A stretch of 64,000 bases of DNA from CAYUVH01 sp964448135 (GCA_964448135.1 CAYUVH010000051.1:40908-104907); one strand, 5' to 3'; numbered from the stretch's first letter, positions 52,058-60,502 are shown. The notes: a model not told the origin generated them from the letters alone. Made by a program: numbers and translations.

Positions 52058-53656
52058 TTAGAGTTCGACTACCCGGACATTACGAATGTCCCGGTCCTTG
52101 CGGATTTCGTCAAGAAATTCAGCGGGCGGGACGCTGTCCAGATTGAGCACCGTCAGCGCGTGGCCACCGGCGGTGTCGCGCGTGAGGCTCATGCTGGCGA
52201 TGTTGACCTTGTATTTGCCCAGCAGCGTTCCCAAGTAGCCGACGATGCCGGGGCGGTCGGTGTTTTCGAGGATCAAGACGACGCCGGAGGGCACGATTTC
52301 CGTCGGCTGGCTGAAGACGCGGACGATACGCGGATTGTCCGGCGAGCCAAAGAAAGTACCGCCGGCCGAAACGACTTTTTCGCCGTTTCGATAGGCCTGG
52401 ACGTGGAGCCACTCATTGAAAGTGACGGGCTCGCTGGAGCGCTTTTCTTCGACGGTGACGCCGAGGGTCGAGGCGATGCTGCGGACATTGACGTTGTTGA
52501 GGTCCTTCACCGACGCGCGCGAAAGGAAGCCCACGAGAATTGCCCGCGTGATGGGGTCCACGTTGGGGAGTTCGCGGGCGTTGCCGCCGTAAGTGACGTA
52601 GAGGCGGTCCACTTGAGCGGGCGCGAGTTGCGCGATGAACTTGCCGAGTTTTTCGCCCAGCGTGAGATAAGGCCGGACCTGCTCGTAAGTCTTGGCGTCG
52701 AGGTAGGGCAGGTTGACCGCGTTGCGGACTTCACCGGTCAGCAGATAGCCCGTGATCACTTCCGCGACTTCGATGCCGCATTTCTCCTGCGCCTCATGCG
52801 TGCTCGCGCCAAGGTGGGGCGTAAGCGTAATGGCCGGATGTTTTCGGAACGGATGGTCCGCCGCCATGGGCTCGACAATGAACACATCCAGCGCCGCCGC
52901 CGCGACTTTGCCGGAATCGAGCGCCGCGAGCAGGTCCTGCTCAACGATGACTTCGCCGCGCGCGCAATTCACGATGCACACTTTCGGCTTCATCTTCGCG
53001 AAGGCCGCCGCGTTCAACATGCCGCGCGTCTGCTCCGTCACCGGCATATGCACGGTGATGAAATCCGCGTCGCGATAGACATTGTCCAGGTCGCCCGAGA
53101 GTTCCACGCCGAGTGCTTTGGCACGGGCCTCCGTCAGAAAAGGATCGTAGGCCTTGACCTTCATGCCGAAGGCCAGGGCGCGTTTGGCGACTTCGCTGCC
53201 GATGCGGCCCATGCCCAGCACGCCGAGAGTCTTGCCGGAGAGTTCCACGCCCTGGAATTGCTTGCGGTCCCATTTGCCCGCGGCCATGGAGCCGTGAGCT
53301 TGGGGCACCTTGCGGGCCAGATTGAGGATCATGGCGAAGGAAAGCTCCGCCGTGGAGGTGGTGTTGCCCGCCGGGGTGTTCATCACCACCACGCCACGCT
53401 GGGTGGCGGCTTCGACGTCCACATTATCGATGCCCACGCCGGCGCGGCCGACCACGCGCAGTTTGGGGGCGGCGTCGATCACCGCCTTGGTGACCTTGGT
53501 CTCGGACCGCACCACCATGGCGACGACATCGCCGACCAGCGCCAAAAGCTCCGATTCGGGCAGCTTTTTGGGCAGCACCACGACTTCAAATTCCGGCCGT
53601 TGTTGCAGCAGGGCGATGCCCTGCGGCGATACGGGATCACATACCAGCACTTTCAT
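52058..53656 (-). CDS. serA: D-3-phosphoglycerate dehydrogenase
   Basis: 532 residues, the long form with an extra domain before a C-terminal ACT domain. NAD-binding LGVLGMGRIGSEVAKRAL, catalytic Arg in VNCARGEVIVE, Glu in ALDVFIVEP, His in TLTPHLGAST. The ACT domain (GVVLILENTDRPGIVGYLGTL) suggests serine feedback. It catalyses the first step of serine synthesis. Confidence 0.95.
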   Translation of the reverse strand: MKVLVCDPVSPQGIALLQQRPEFEVVVLPKKLPESELLALVGDVVAMVVRSETKVTKAVIDAAPKLRVVGRAGVGIDNVDVEAATQRGVVVMNTPAGNTTSTAELSFAMILNLARKVPQAHGSMAAGKWDRKQFQGVELSGKTLGVLGMGRIGSEVAKRALAFGMKVKAYDPFLTEARAKALGVELSGDLDNVYRDADFITVHMPVTEQTRGMLNAAAFAKMKPKVCIVNCARGEVIVEQDLLAALDSGKVAAAALDVFIVEPMAADHPFRKHPAITLTPHLGASTHEAQEKCGIEVAEVITGYLLTGEVRNAVNLPYLDAKTYEQVRPYLTLGEKLGKFIAQLAPAQVDRLYVTYGGNARELPNVDPITRAILVGFLSRASVKDLNNVNVRSIASTLGVTVEEKRSSEPVTFNEWLHVQAYRNGEKVVSAGGTFFGSPDNPRIVRVFSQPTEIVPSGVVLILENTDRPGIVGYLGTLLGKYKVNIASMSLTRDTAGGHALTVLNLDSVPPAEFLDEIRKDRDIRNVRVVEL

Positions 53657-53749
53657 AAAAGCGGGCGATAATAGAGGACGCGGAGCATTAGGTCAATTTC
53701 TGCGTTGGCGTGTGCGAGTGGGACCCCTTTTTTGGGCCGATTCTGGTTT

Positions 53750-53862
53750 GACGAGGTCTGACAGCGGGGCTTTTGGGTTTGACGGGCGGTATGACCGGGG
53801 TGTGACGGTGGTCGGACACGGGTCGGACGAGGATTTGACGATAGCATGACGAAGGTTTGACG
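53750..53862 (+). repeat. 11-bp-period GAC array, copy 2
   Basis: GAC falls at 53750, 53760, 53781, 53793, 53804, 53815, 53826, 53837, 53848 and 53859; steps 10,21,12,11,11,11,11,11,11. Units look like GGTNTGACGG. The first unit is 94 bases from the serA start, in the promoter-proximal region. Confidence 0.75.
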
Positions 53863-53940
53863 GAAAAGGGGTTGAGAGTTGAGGCTTGAGGGCTGAGGGG
53901 GCAGAAATTGCCGGTGCCGCGTGAAAAAATTGAAAAGGTT

Positions 53941-54040
53941 GTACCTTTGGCGGCTTTAGGCGTCTTTTGGTGTTTTCCCGTGTATTTTGAGTGTACTTTT
54001 AGCGTTCCTTGAGTGTACCTTTCGTGATTTTTCGAGTGCT
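53941..54040 (-). repeat. ACAC array with 10/11-bp period, copy 2
   Basis: On the + strand the marker G of GTGtt falls at 53941, 53952, 53962, 53972, 53982, 53993, 54004, 54015, 54026 and 54038. The sequence is alignable with the reverse complement of 10523-10640 along most of its length. Confidence 0.7.
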
Positions 54041-54532
54041 TTGCCGCCTGGTTTCCTGAAGCCCCGGCAGTTGCATGCGGCTTTACCAGATTGATGCCGG
54101 TGAAGGTAGAATCTCCCTCATCCACCTTGGCGAAGACGCTACGGCGGGACAGGCCCCAGTCCTGTCCGGGTGGAAGTGGGAGAGCATTTGGGTGGCATGA
54201 GATTGAGTCAGCGCCGGGCGGGATCGAACGCGGTGGGAGATTGGAAATATGCAGACTCGTCACCTCGTCTCCTACAGAGGAGGGGGCAATGATGACTGAG
54301 GACACCCGGATCACCTGGTTTGCATTCGAATTCAGTGGGTGCACGTTCAAATCGTCGGCTCCTTTCGGCGAATGAAATTACGAGAATTCATTCACGCAGG
54401 GGTAGTTTTAGCACGGCGGGGCGGAAAATAATCTCCCACGGTGGGAGTTTCTCCCGTGACAGAAATGAGTGAAATAGGTGGGAAAAGTGAGGGTGGCAAC
54501 GAGCCGGTTGGTCGGATGAGATGAAGCGAGAT

Positions 54533-54587
54533 TTGGAAACATGGAGAACCGACCCTTTTCAGAGTGAGATGTGGAAACGTGGAGAAC
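54533..54587 (+). repeat. TTGGAAACATGGAGAACC element, copies 2 and 3
   Basis: 54533-54550 is identical to the - strand of 42707-42724 over 18 bases; 54572-54587 is a one-change 16-mer variant, 38 bases further on. Confidence 0.65.
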
Positions 54588-54621
54588 GGGGCAGGATTTC
54601 TGCCTCCGGGATAGCATTGAA

Positions 54622-54924
54622 TCAATCCTGCCTTTTCAGCATCGTCCAGGTGTCCTGCCGGAGATCAAGGATCCGCACGATTTGAATGTGTGTTGGTAGC
54701 ACGCGGTAACAAACCAACGATTTTTTGACCACGATGCCGTGCAGGTCCGGGAAGATCGTGGAGTCAATCGGGTGGCCGCGACCCGGGTTTTCGGCGAGGG
54801 CATCACAGGCTTGCTGCATCCTGAGCGCCACAGACAATTCGACTCGGCGGCCAAATTCCCGGCGGAGGTAGCGTCGAATATTAGGCCAGTCGTCGCGGGC
54901 GAGTTCCGTGAGCGTGACTTTCAA
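54622..54924 (-). CDS. ParE/RelE-type toxin
   Basis: 100 residues from a TTG at 54924. ParE/RelE fold pattern: ELARDDWPNIRRYLRREFGR helix pair, ALAENPGRGHPI, LHGIVVKKSLVCYRVLPTHIQIVRILDLRQ strands. It would inhibit gyrase or cut mRNA when free. Its TTG overlaps the TGA that would close the antitoxin frame (54923-54921) if a one-base frameshift there is repaired, the usual coupled TA arrangement. Confidence 0.8.
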   Translation of the reverse strand: MKVTLTELARDDWPNIRRYLRREFGRRVELSVALRMQQACDALAENPGRGHPIDSTIFPDLHGIVVKKSLVCYRVLPTHIQIVRILDLRQDTWTMLKRQD

Positions 54925-55180
54925 TCGTCAAGCGGCTCGGTGAAAAAATCGGGAGGACAATCCAACTCTTTGGATGCTTTGGCGGCGGAGAGCTTTTTTC
55001 CAACGCCGGCGTGGCCCGGTAGGATCGCCGCGTTTTGGGCGGCGGAATGGCCACGATGGAGAGCCGCCCTTTACCTTCGCGGATGATGTATTCCCCGTAA
55101 GGCGCCTCGGCGACAAAATCGTCGGGAAGCACCAGGCGTTTGCGCTTATCGTGTTTCGCGATGGTAACGGCTTGTGCCAT
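54881..55180 (-). CDS. Antitoxin partner with probable one-base frameshift
   Basis: From the ATG at 55180 the frame starts MAQAVTIAKHDKRKRLVLPD and runs 99 residues, overrunning the toxin start by 44 bases. Near 54943-54953 (a T6/C3 region on the - strand) a single extra base would switch it into a frame ending PDFFTEPLDD and a TGA at 54921, exactly where a coupled antitoxin should stop. The early part looks like an AbrB/MazE- or PHD-like DNA-binding segment but was not firmly assigned. Either a real frameshift mutation or a sequencing error; the first would leave an unbalanced toxin. Confidence 0.55.
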   Translation of the reverse strand: MAQAVTIAKHDKRKRLVLPDDFVAEAPYGEYIIREGKGRLSIVAIPPPKTRRSYRATPALEKSSPPPKHPKSWIVLPIFSPSRLTIESHAHGTRPRRLA

Positions 55181-55495
55181 AAGGGGAAATCCCCATCCGC
55201 TCCCGGGAGTGTCAACTGGATTTGCGTTGCCGCACCGGCCTTCCCCCGCCGGGTTTGGCGGGCGGAATGAAGGAAACTGCCCGGTTGGTTTTTGAGCCAG
55301 CGGGCTTCCGGGCATCGTGGCGAACCCCGACTCAGGGCTCTCGGGGCAGGCGGGAATGCCGTGCTCCGCGGCGGCAGCCGGGTGCGTTCCTAGCGTTATT
55401 ACGGAGGTGTACAAGCTTTGACAGGGCCCGCTTTCATGCCAGAGTATTGGGAAATCTGCGGTTGTTGCAGCGCACGGGCGAATCAAGAAAAAACC
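55181..55495. other. 315-base gap before the sulfatase
   Basis: No gene or clear repeat seen. It must carry the promoters of the TA pair (leftward) and the sulfatase (rightward). Confidence 0.4.
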
Positions 55496-57886
55496 ATGAA
55501 TCGGCGACTCGTATTCGCGTTCTTGTTCGTTGGTCTGGGCTGCCTGGGGAAAGGTGTCGCCGCGGAGCAGAAGAATCTTCCCGATCCGCCGCCGGAGTTC
55601 AAAGGGGTCATTGCGCCGGATTACCGCAATTCGAAACCGGAATGGCCCAAGACCCCCGCGCCGCCCGCCGGGGCGCCAAATATAGTCATCATCCTGCTGG
55701 ACGATTTTGGCTTCGGCCAGGCGAGCACTTTTGGCGGGCCGATTCCGATGCCGAACCTGGACAAGCTGGCGGCGGCGGGATTGCGCTACAATCGCTTTCA
55801 TAACGCCGGGCTTTCCTCGCCCACGCGCGCGGCGTTGCTAACCGGACGGAATCCGCACCAGGCTTCGGCGGGGTCGGCGGTGGAATGGGCGACCGGGTAT
55901 CCCGGTTACGACGCGATGATCCCGGACACGACGGCGACGATCGCGCAGGTGCTGCGTTATTATGGTTACCGGACGGCGTGGATCGGGAAGAACCATAATA
56001 CGCCTGCGTGGGAGGCCAGCGTGGCGGGGCCGTTCACGCAATGGCCGACCGGGTTGGGCTTTGATTACTTTTACGGCTTCAACGGCGCGGCCACGGACAA
56101 CTGGTATCCGGCCCTCTTCGAAAACACCCGCGCGGTGGAACCGGCTCGTTCGCCGGAGCAGGGGTATCACCTGGTGGCGGATCTCACGGACAAGGCGCTG
56201 GATTGGCTGCGCTACCAAAAATCAGTGACGCCGGGCAAACCGTTCTTCCTCTACTTCTCGCCGGGGGCCACGCACGCACCGCAACAGGCTCCGCGCGAGT
56301 GGCGCGAAAAGTTCAAAGGGCAGTTCGACAAGGGCTGGGATGTCACGCGCGACGAGACCTATCAGCGCCAGTTGAAGCTGGGCATCATTCCCGCCGATGC
56401 GCGACTGACCCCGCGCCCCGCGGAGATTCCCGCGTGGGATTCGCTGTCGCCGGAGGAACAGCGGTTCTCGGCGCGGCTGATGGAAAACTTTGCGGCCAGC
56501 GCGGCTTTCGCTGATTACCAGATTGGGCGGCTGCTGCAGGGTATCCAGGCGCTGCCGGAGGCGGACAACACGCTCGTTTTCTACATCGCCGGCGATAACG
56601 GTCCCAGCGCAAGTGGCGGCGTGTCCGGCACCGCGAATGAGGTCGCATCGTCGGCGGGCCAGGCGCCGGACCTACAGGAAAGCCTCAAGCGGCTGGATGA
56701 AATCGGGGAGCCGGGCACGGAGCCAAATTATCCCGTCGGCTGGGCTTGGGCGGGTACCACGCCGTTGCCGGGCTTCAAACAGGTGGCATCGCATTTTGGC
56801 GACACGCGCAGCCCCATGGTGGTTGCGTGGCCGGCGCGGATCAAAGACGCGGGTGGATTGCGTTCGCAATGGGGTTTTGTGACCGACATCGCGCCGACAG
56901 TTTATGAAGCCGCAGGTGTTCAATTGCCGAAAGCCGTGGAGGGCATCAAGCAAACGCCGCTGGCCGGCAAGAGCCTGTTGTATTCCTTTGGCGACGCCGG
57001 GGTGCGCAGCACGCACACGACGCAGTATTTCGAAGTGTTGGGCAACCGCGCGCTATTGCATGAGAATTGGGTCCTGGCCGCGCGGCATGCCCAGCCCTGG
57101 GAGAAGGCCACCAAGCCGTTCGATGACGACAAATGGGAGCTTTACAACGTGGCTGACGATTTTTCGGAAGCCATAGATCTCGCCGCGTTGCAGCCCGACA
57201 AGGTCAAGGAACTGCGGAAAGTCATCGACCGCGAGTTCAAGGCGAACAATGTGTATCCGCTGGATGATCGCGGCGCCGAGCGCCTGGAGCCCTCCCAGCC
57301 GCAGCTTTCGCCGCCACGGGACGTTTATACTTATTTCACGAGTGTCTCACGGCTGCCGCAAAGCGCGGGCCCGCCGCTGGCGAATCGTTCCTACAAGATT
57401 ACGGTGGACGCCGTCATGCCCGACGACAAACCGGAAGGCGTGCTGGTGGCTTCGGGCGGGAGCACGGTTGGGTTCACGCTTTACGTTTACAAGGGCAAGC
57501 TCATTTACCATTACAATTTCTTCGACCGGGAGCGGTTCACCATCGCCTGTCCCGAATGGCTGAAGCCGGGGCCGACGACGATTGTTTTCGATTTTCAGTA
57601 TGACGGCGGCGGCCCGGGCAAAGGCGGCACCGGCACGCTGCTGGTGGATGGCTTGAAGGTCGGCGAAGGGCGGCTCGAACAAACCGTGGACGGCGCATTT
57701 GGCACAGACTGTTTTGGCATCGGCGTGGACACGGGCTCGCCGGTTTCGAGTGACTATGCGCCGCCGTTTGCCTTCAATGGCGAGATCAAGAAAGTGCAAT
57801 TTGAACTTGGCCCGGTCCTGTTGAAACCTGAAGATGCGCCGAAGGCTCCACAGAAGGAACTCAAGGCAGCCCAGGCACAAAAATAG
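55496..57886 (+). CDS. Exported arylsulfatase (Ser type)
   Basis: 796 residues from the ATG at 55496; signal peptide VFAFLFVGLGCLGKGVAAE. Sulfatase core: IVIILLDDFGFGQ with DD at 69-70, and SSPTR at 107-111, where S107 is in the position usually held by Cys, so maturation would need a radical-SAM (anSME) enzyme. GKNHNT, GDNGPSASGG and HFGDTRSPMVVAWP follow. Residues about 620-780 are a beta domain seen at the C terminus of large arylsulfatases. It removes sulfate groups outside the cytoplasm; the substrate is unknown. Confidence 0.92.
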   Translation: MNRRLVFAFLFVGLGCLGKGVAAEQKNLPDPPPEFKGVIAPDYRNSKPEWPKTPAPPAGAPNIVIILLDDFGFGQASTFGGPIPMPNLDKLAAAGLRYNRFHNAGLSSPTRAALLTGRNPHQASAGSAVEWATGYPGYDAMIPDTTATIAQVLRYYGYRTAWIGKNHNTPAWEASVAGPFTQWPTGLGFDYFYGFNGAATDNWYPALFENTRAVEPARSPEQGYHLVADLTDKALDWLRYQKSVTPGKPFFLYFSPGATHAPQQAPREWREKFKGQFDKGWDVTRDETYQRQLKLGIIPADARLTPRPAEIPAWDSLSPEEQRFSARLMENFAASAAFADYQIGRLLQGIQALPEADNTLVFYIAGDNGPSASGGVSGTANEVASSAGQAPDLQESLKRLDEIGEPGTEPNYPVGWAWAGTTPLPGFKQVASHFGDTRSPMVVAWPARIKDAGGLRSQWGFVTDIAPTVYEAAGVQLPKAVEGIKQTPLAGKSLLYSFGDAGVRSTHTTQYFEVLGNRALLHENWVLAARHAQPWEKATKPFDDDKWELYNVADDFSEAIDLAALQPDKVKELRKVIDREFKANNVYPLDDRGAERLEPSQPQLSPPRDVYTYFTSVSRLPQSAGPPLANRSYKITVDAVMPDDKPEGVLVASGGSTVGFTLYVYKGKLIYHYNFFDRERFTIACPEWLKPGPTTIVFDFQYDGGGPGKGGTGTLLVDGLKVGEGRLEQTVDGAFGTDCFGIGVDTGSPVSSDYAPPFAFNGEIKKVQFELGPVLLKPEDAPKAPQKELKAAQAQK

Positions 57887-57913
57887 AGAGACGCAGTCCA
57901 ACACTCAAAACCC

Positions 57914-58531
57914 ATGAAAAAAACCTCGTTTGCAATCGCGGGCGGTCTGACGGCCGCGTTACTTGTTTCGGCAGCTTCTGCTTTTGGCGCAGACGCGAAG
58001 AAAGCCAATGGCTATGGCGAGCCCGATCGCACCATGGCGGCGGCACACACGTCCTTCATGAAGGGGGACATGAAAAAGGCGGGCACGGAAATAGACAAGG
58101 CGGGCGATTGGGTCGGGAAGCAGGCGGACGATGTGTCGGCGGATTCCAAGGAGAACGTCAAGAAAGCCGGCAAGGATCTGGAGAAGCTGGGTCAGCAGGT
58201 AAAGGAAGGCACCGTGAAATCGGACGCCGACTTGAAGAAGGCTTTTGCGTCCACGGACCACGCGCTGGCGAAGGCGTGGCTTTCCACCGCGGACGCCGCC
58301 CGGAAGGCCGGCAAGGACTCGACCGATGCCCTGCATAAGTCCGGCGAAGCGCTTTCGAGTGCGGGAAAATGGTCCGGCAACCAGATCAGCAACGGCGCGA
58401 AAGCTTCGATGATGGCCATCAAGAAAGCCGGCATGGCGACGGGCGACGCGGCGAAAGTCAGCGCGGAGCAGGTGGACAAGTGGTTCAAGAGCATGGGCGA
58501 GGGAATTGACGAGCTCGGCAAAAAGCTCTGA
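57914..58531 (+). CDS. Exported Lys/Ala-rich helical protein
   Basis: 205 residues with a signal peptide (KKTSFAIAGGLTAALLVSAASAFGA). The mature part is Lys, Ala, Asp and Gly rich with an amphipathic helical repeat (NVKKAGKDLEKLGQQVKEG, GKDSTDALHKSGEALSSAGK). It recalls LEA- or apolipoprotein-like proteins, but no family was confirmed. It starts 27 bases after the sulfatase stop and is probably cotranscribed. Confidence 0.7.
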   Translation: MKKTSFAIAGGLTAALLVSAASAFGADAKKANGYGEPDRTMAAAHTSFMKGDMKKAGTEIDKAGDWVGKQADDVSADSKENVKKAGKDLEKLGQQVKEGTVKSDADLKKAFASTDHALAKAWLSTADAARKAGKDSTDALHKSGEALSSAGKWSGNQISNGAKASMMAIKKAGMATGDAAKVSAEQVDKWFKSMGEGIDELGKKL

Positions 58532-58660
58532 GCCGTAAGCATCGTGGCGGCCAAGGTCATCAAGCTGAATCTAATCGGACGCGTTTAGGGTTCCGATTGG
58601 ATGGAGCCTCCTCACGTCGGCTGCTACGGAACTGAGGGCTCCGCGAAATCCCGATGTTGA

Positions 58661-58707
58661 GGGCGGATCAAAATGATAAGGATTGTCGGATCAAAAGGAG
58701 AATAATG
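58661..58707 (+). repeat. Left terminal inverted repeat of the IS
   Basis: Begins GGGCGGATCAAAATGA and continues to a second GGATCAAAAGGAGAAT copy; alignable to the reverse complement of 60127-60174. Confidence 0.8.
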
Positions 58708-58832
58708 GGGCGGGGGTATGGACAGGGTGCGTGAGTGGGATATTCTGGCCGGTGATTCACGAGCAGGATAGGGCTCTGCGGAAGCGCAACCTGAGCGGCT
58801 CGGAATCTCAAAGTTGAGCCTCACGGCCCGAC

Positions 58833-58863
58833 AGCCTCGGTGCGATCCGTGCCGAGGCTTTTT
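58833..58863 (+). terminator. Intrinsic terminator-like hairpin inside the IS leader
   Basis: AGCCTCGG (58833-58840) pairs with CCGAGGCT (58852-58859), extended inward by two wobble and two Watson-Crick pairs around a 3-base loop, then T5 at 58859-58863. A further CGGCCC/GGGCCG pair encloses it. A second perfect hairpin (58914-58932, TTGGGGGC/GCCCCCAA) follows. It could stop outside transcription from reaching the transposase gene. Confidence 0.75.
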
Positions 58864-58956
58864 CTTTGGGCCGGGCTCATCAACTTTGATGCCAAGCGAT
58901 AAACTTCGGGGGTTTGGGGGCAGAGCCCCCAAGCGGAGTCTGCTAATTTCGGCGGG

Positions 58957-60140
58957 ATGAAAAACAGTTAGCGCATCGTATCCAACCTCAGATCGTCGGT
59001 GAAATTCTCGAGCGGTTCAATGCCGGGCAGATGGACTGGCAGACCGCGGCGGAACGGCTGCAAATCGGCCCGGCTCAACTTTACCGTCTGCGCAGCCAAT
59101 GGTTGCTGAACCGGAAATCCTTCTCGCTGAGGGTCTCTGGAGGCAATCACCGGGAGGCTTGGCCGGAAGCGGTGCGCGATTTCCTCAAGGAGTTCTTACC
59201 CGTCTGCCAGCCCCTGAACTATGCGCTGATCGCCGACCAACTGAGTCGCCGTTTCGAGTTTGACCGGTCCCGGGCCGCCGTGGCCGACTACCTCCGGGAA
59301 CACTTTCCCAAAGTGGTGGCGCCCAGCCGACCCGGGCCCAAGCCACGCCGCCGGTGGGAAACCGCGGCGATTGGGGAACTCTGGCAACACGACTCCTCGC
59401 CGCATCAGTGGTGGCCCGCGGCCTCGCCGCAGAGCCTGATTTTAACGGTCGATGACCATTCTCGAAAAATCGTCGCCGGCCGATTTGAGCTGGATACGAC
59501 TTGGAAGCACTTCTGCCTGCTGCGGCCCGCCTTTGAGAAACACCATTGCCCCTCCAGCTTCTACACCGACGGATTGAGCTTATTTGGTCACACCTCAGCT
59601 CAAGATCGCTTGGACACCCTGTCACAATTCCAGCGCGCTCTGACCGCCTTGGGGATCAATCATCGCGTCGCCCCTTCGCCCCAGGCCAAGGGCAAAATCG
59701 AACGGTTATTCGGCACTTTTCAACGCCGGCTCGTCAGCCTCTTGGCCTATGAGAAGATTGCTAACCCCGATCAGGCCAACGCCCTGCTCCAGAACGAAAT
59801 CGAGCACTACAATCAATCACACCTGCACACCACCACCGGCTTAACCCCAAACCAAGCCTGGCAAAAGGCGCTGGAGGAAAAACGCTCTCTGCTCAAGCCC
59901 GTCCCGCCCGCCTCCTTGTTGAACCTTCACTTGGCACTGCATGTTGCCCGCCGGGTCAGTTCGGCTTCGACCATTGAGTTCTTGGGCCGGACGTGGAAGA
60001 TCACCCCGACCAACCACAAAACCGTTATCATTGTCCACCATCCCTGCCAGCGCTTCTGGGTCATCCCTCAAACCAAAGCTCTCTCCAAATGGCCCACTGT
60101 GCTCGGGACCTTCTCCCTCAAAACCACATTATCATTTTGA
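58957..60140 (+). CDS. IS transposase, DDE integrase core (IS481/ISNCY-like), start region frameshifted
   Basis: The long frame opens at ATG 59031 (369 residues) but its coding sense extends upstream: from codon 58965 it reads QLAHRIQPQIVGEILERFNA, a helix-turn-helix start typical of the family. The only plausible ATG (58957, ATGAAAAACAG) is one frame off; a single extra A in its A5 run, or a -1 slip there, joins it (MKKQLAHR). DDE residues are Asp in GELWQHDSSPHQWW, Asp in SFYTDGLSLFG and Glu in AKGKIERLFGTFQRR. DNA strand-transfer enzyme for its own element. Confidence 0.85.
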
Positions 60141-60174
60141 TCCGACATCTATTCTCATTTTGAACTATCGCCCA
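60127..60174 (-). repeat. Right terminal inverted repeat of the IS
   Basis: Read on the - strand it starts GGGCGATAGTTCAAAATGAG and contains GTCGGATCAAAATGATAATG, matching the left end. It begins inside the last codons of the transposase gene. Confidence 0.8.
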
Positions 60175-60229
60175 CATTGGAACAGATCTTCCTTGGCCGC
60201 AGAAGGCGAACTGAGCATACTCACCTTTG

Positions 60230-60502
60230 ATGCGGATTAAACTGACCGTTGGTGAAATTGAGATGCTCCGAGCGCATGTCCCTCAGGGTCCGGCGCGTGG
60301 AGGTTTTCAAAATCTCCTACTTCAGGTATGGTTCCATCTGGACGAGACGACCGGAGAGGTGGACCTTCAGGGAGTTTTGCTAGAGCGTATCAATCGATAT
60401 GCTTTTGCGTACGATAGTGCAAGCTGGCGGAAATTTCTGCGCAGGGTATTCCGGCGCACTCTGGGAACCAATCTTGACCGAGGGTTTCTGCTGGGGGCTT
60501 GA
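60230..60502 (+). CDS. 90-residue protein equal to the C-terminal domain of the neighbouring ATPase
   Basis: From ATG 60230 (a TTG lies just before). Its whole length aligns with residues 497-578 of the KGGVGRT ATPase on the other strand: both have a GGFQ-LL block, LERIxRYAxxY, a Trp, and LRR(V/I)FxRTLGxNL. About 25 of 56 residues after GGFQ are identical by eye. No other domain. It ends ten bases before the methyltransferase start, so they form a pair. It is 55 bases from the IS end, so it may instead be the surviving 3' part of a truncated ATPase paralogue; a reading frame just upstream ends in an overlapping TAA. Confidence 0.7.
   Translation: MRIKLTVGEIEMLRAHVPQGPARGGFQNLLLQVWFHLDETTGEVDLQGVLLERINRYAFAYDSASWRKFLRRVFRRTLGTNLDRGFLLGA

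Larger units (their letters stand above)
53657..54621. other. 965-base intergenic region built of repeats
   Basis: No supported gene. It holds a GAC array (53750-53862), an ACAC array (53941-54040), about 450 bases without clear structure and three-fold GGAAACRTGGAGAAC elements near 54533-54587, with short stems around 54430-54460 (CTCCCA/TGGGAG). It lies upstream of serA, so the serA promoter is near 53660-53740. Confidence 0.65.
58661..60174 (+). mobile_element. Insertion sequence with DDE transposase
   Basis: Bounded by imperfect inverted repeats, 58661-58707 and 60127-60174, each starting GGGCG and containing GTCGGATCAAAA. Each end is internally a two-fold repeat of TCAAAATGA-like motifs. 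The only gene is the transposase. A 250-base leader with strong hairpins separates the left end from it. No target duplication was recognised. The element is complete and lies at the left edge of the TIR/methyltransferase block, 55 bases from its first gene. Confidence 0.85.

Noticed and set aside
53688..54350. A 220-codon open frame on the - strand
   Set aside because: It translates the ACAC and GAC arrays and has no folded-protein character.
58720..58863. Signal recognition particle RNA or a known riboswitch in the IS leader
   Set aside because: The apical GGAAGGNAGCAG-type motif of SRP RNA is absent and no riboswitch core was recognised; the region lies inside an insertion sequence.
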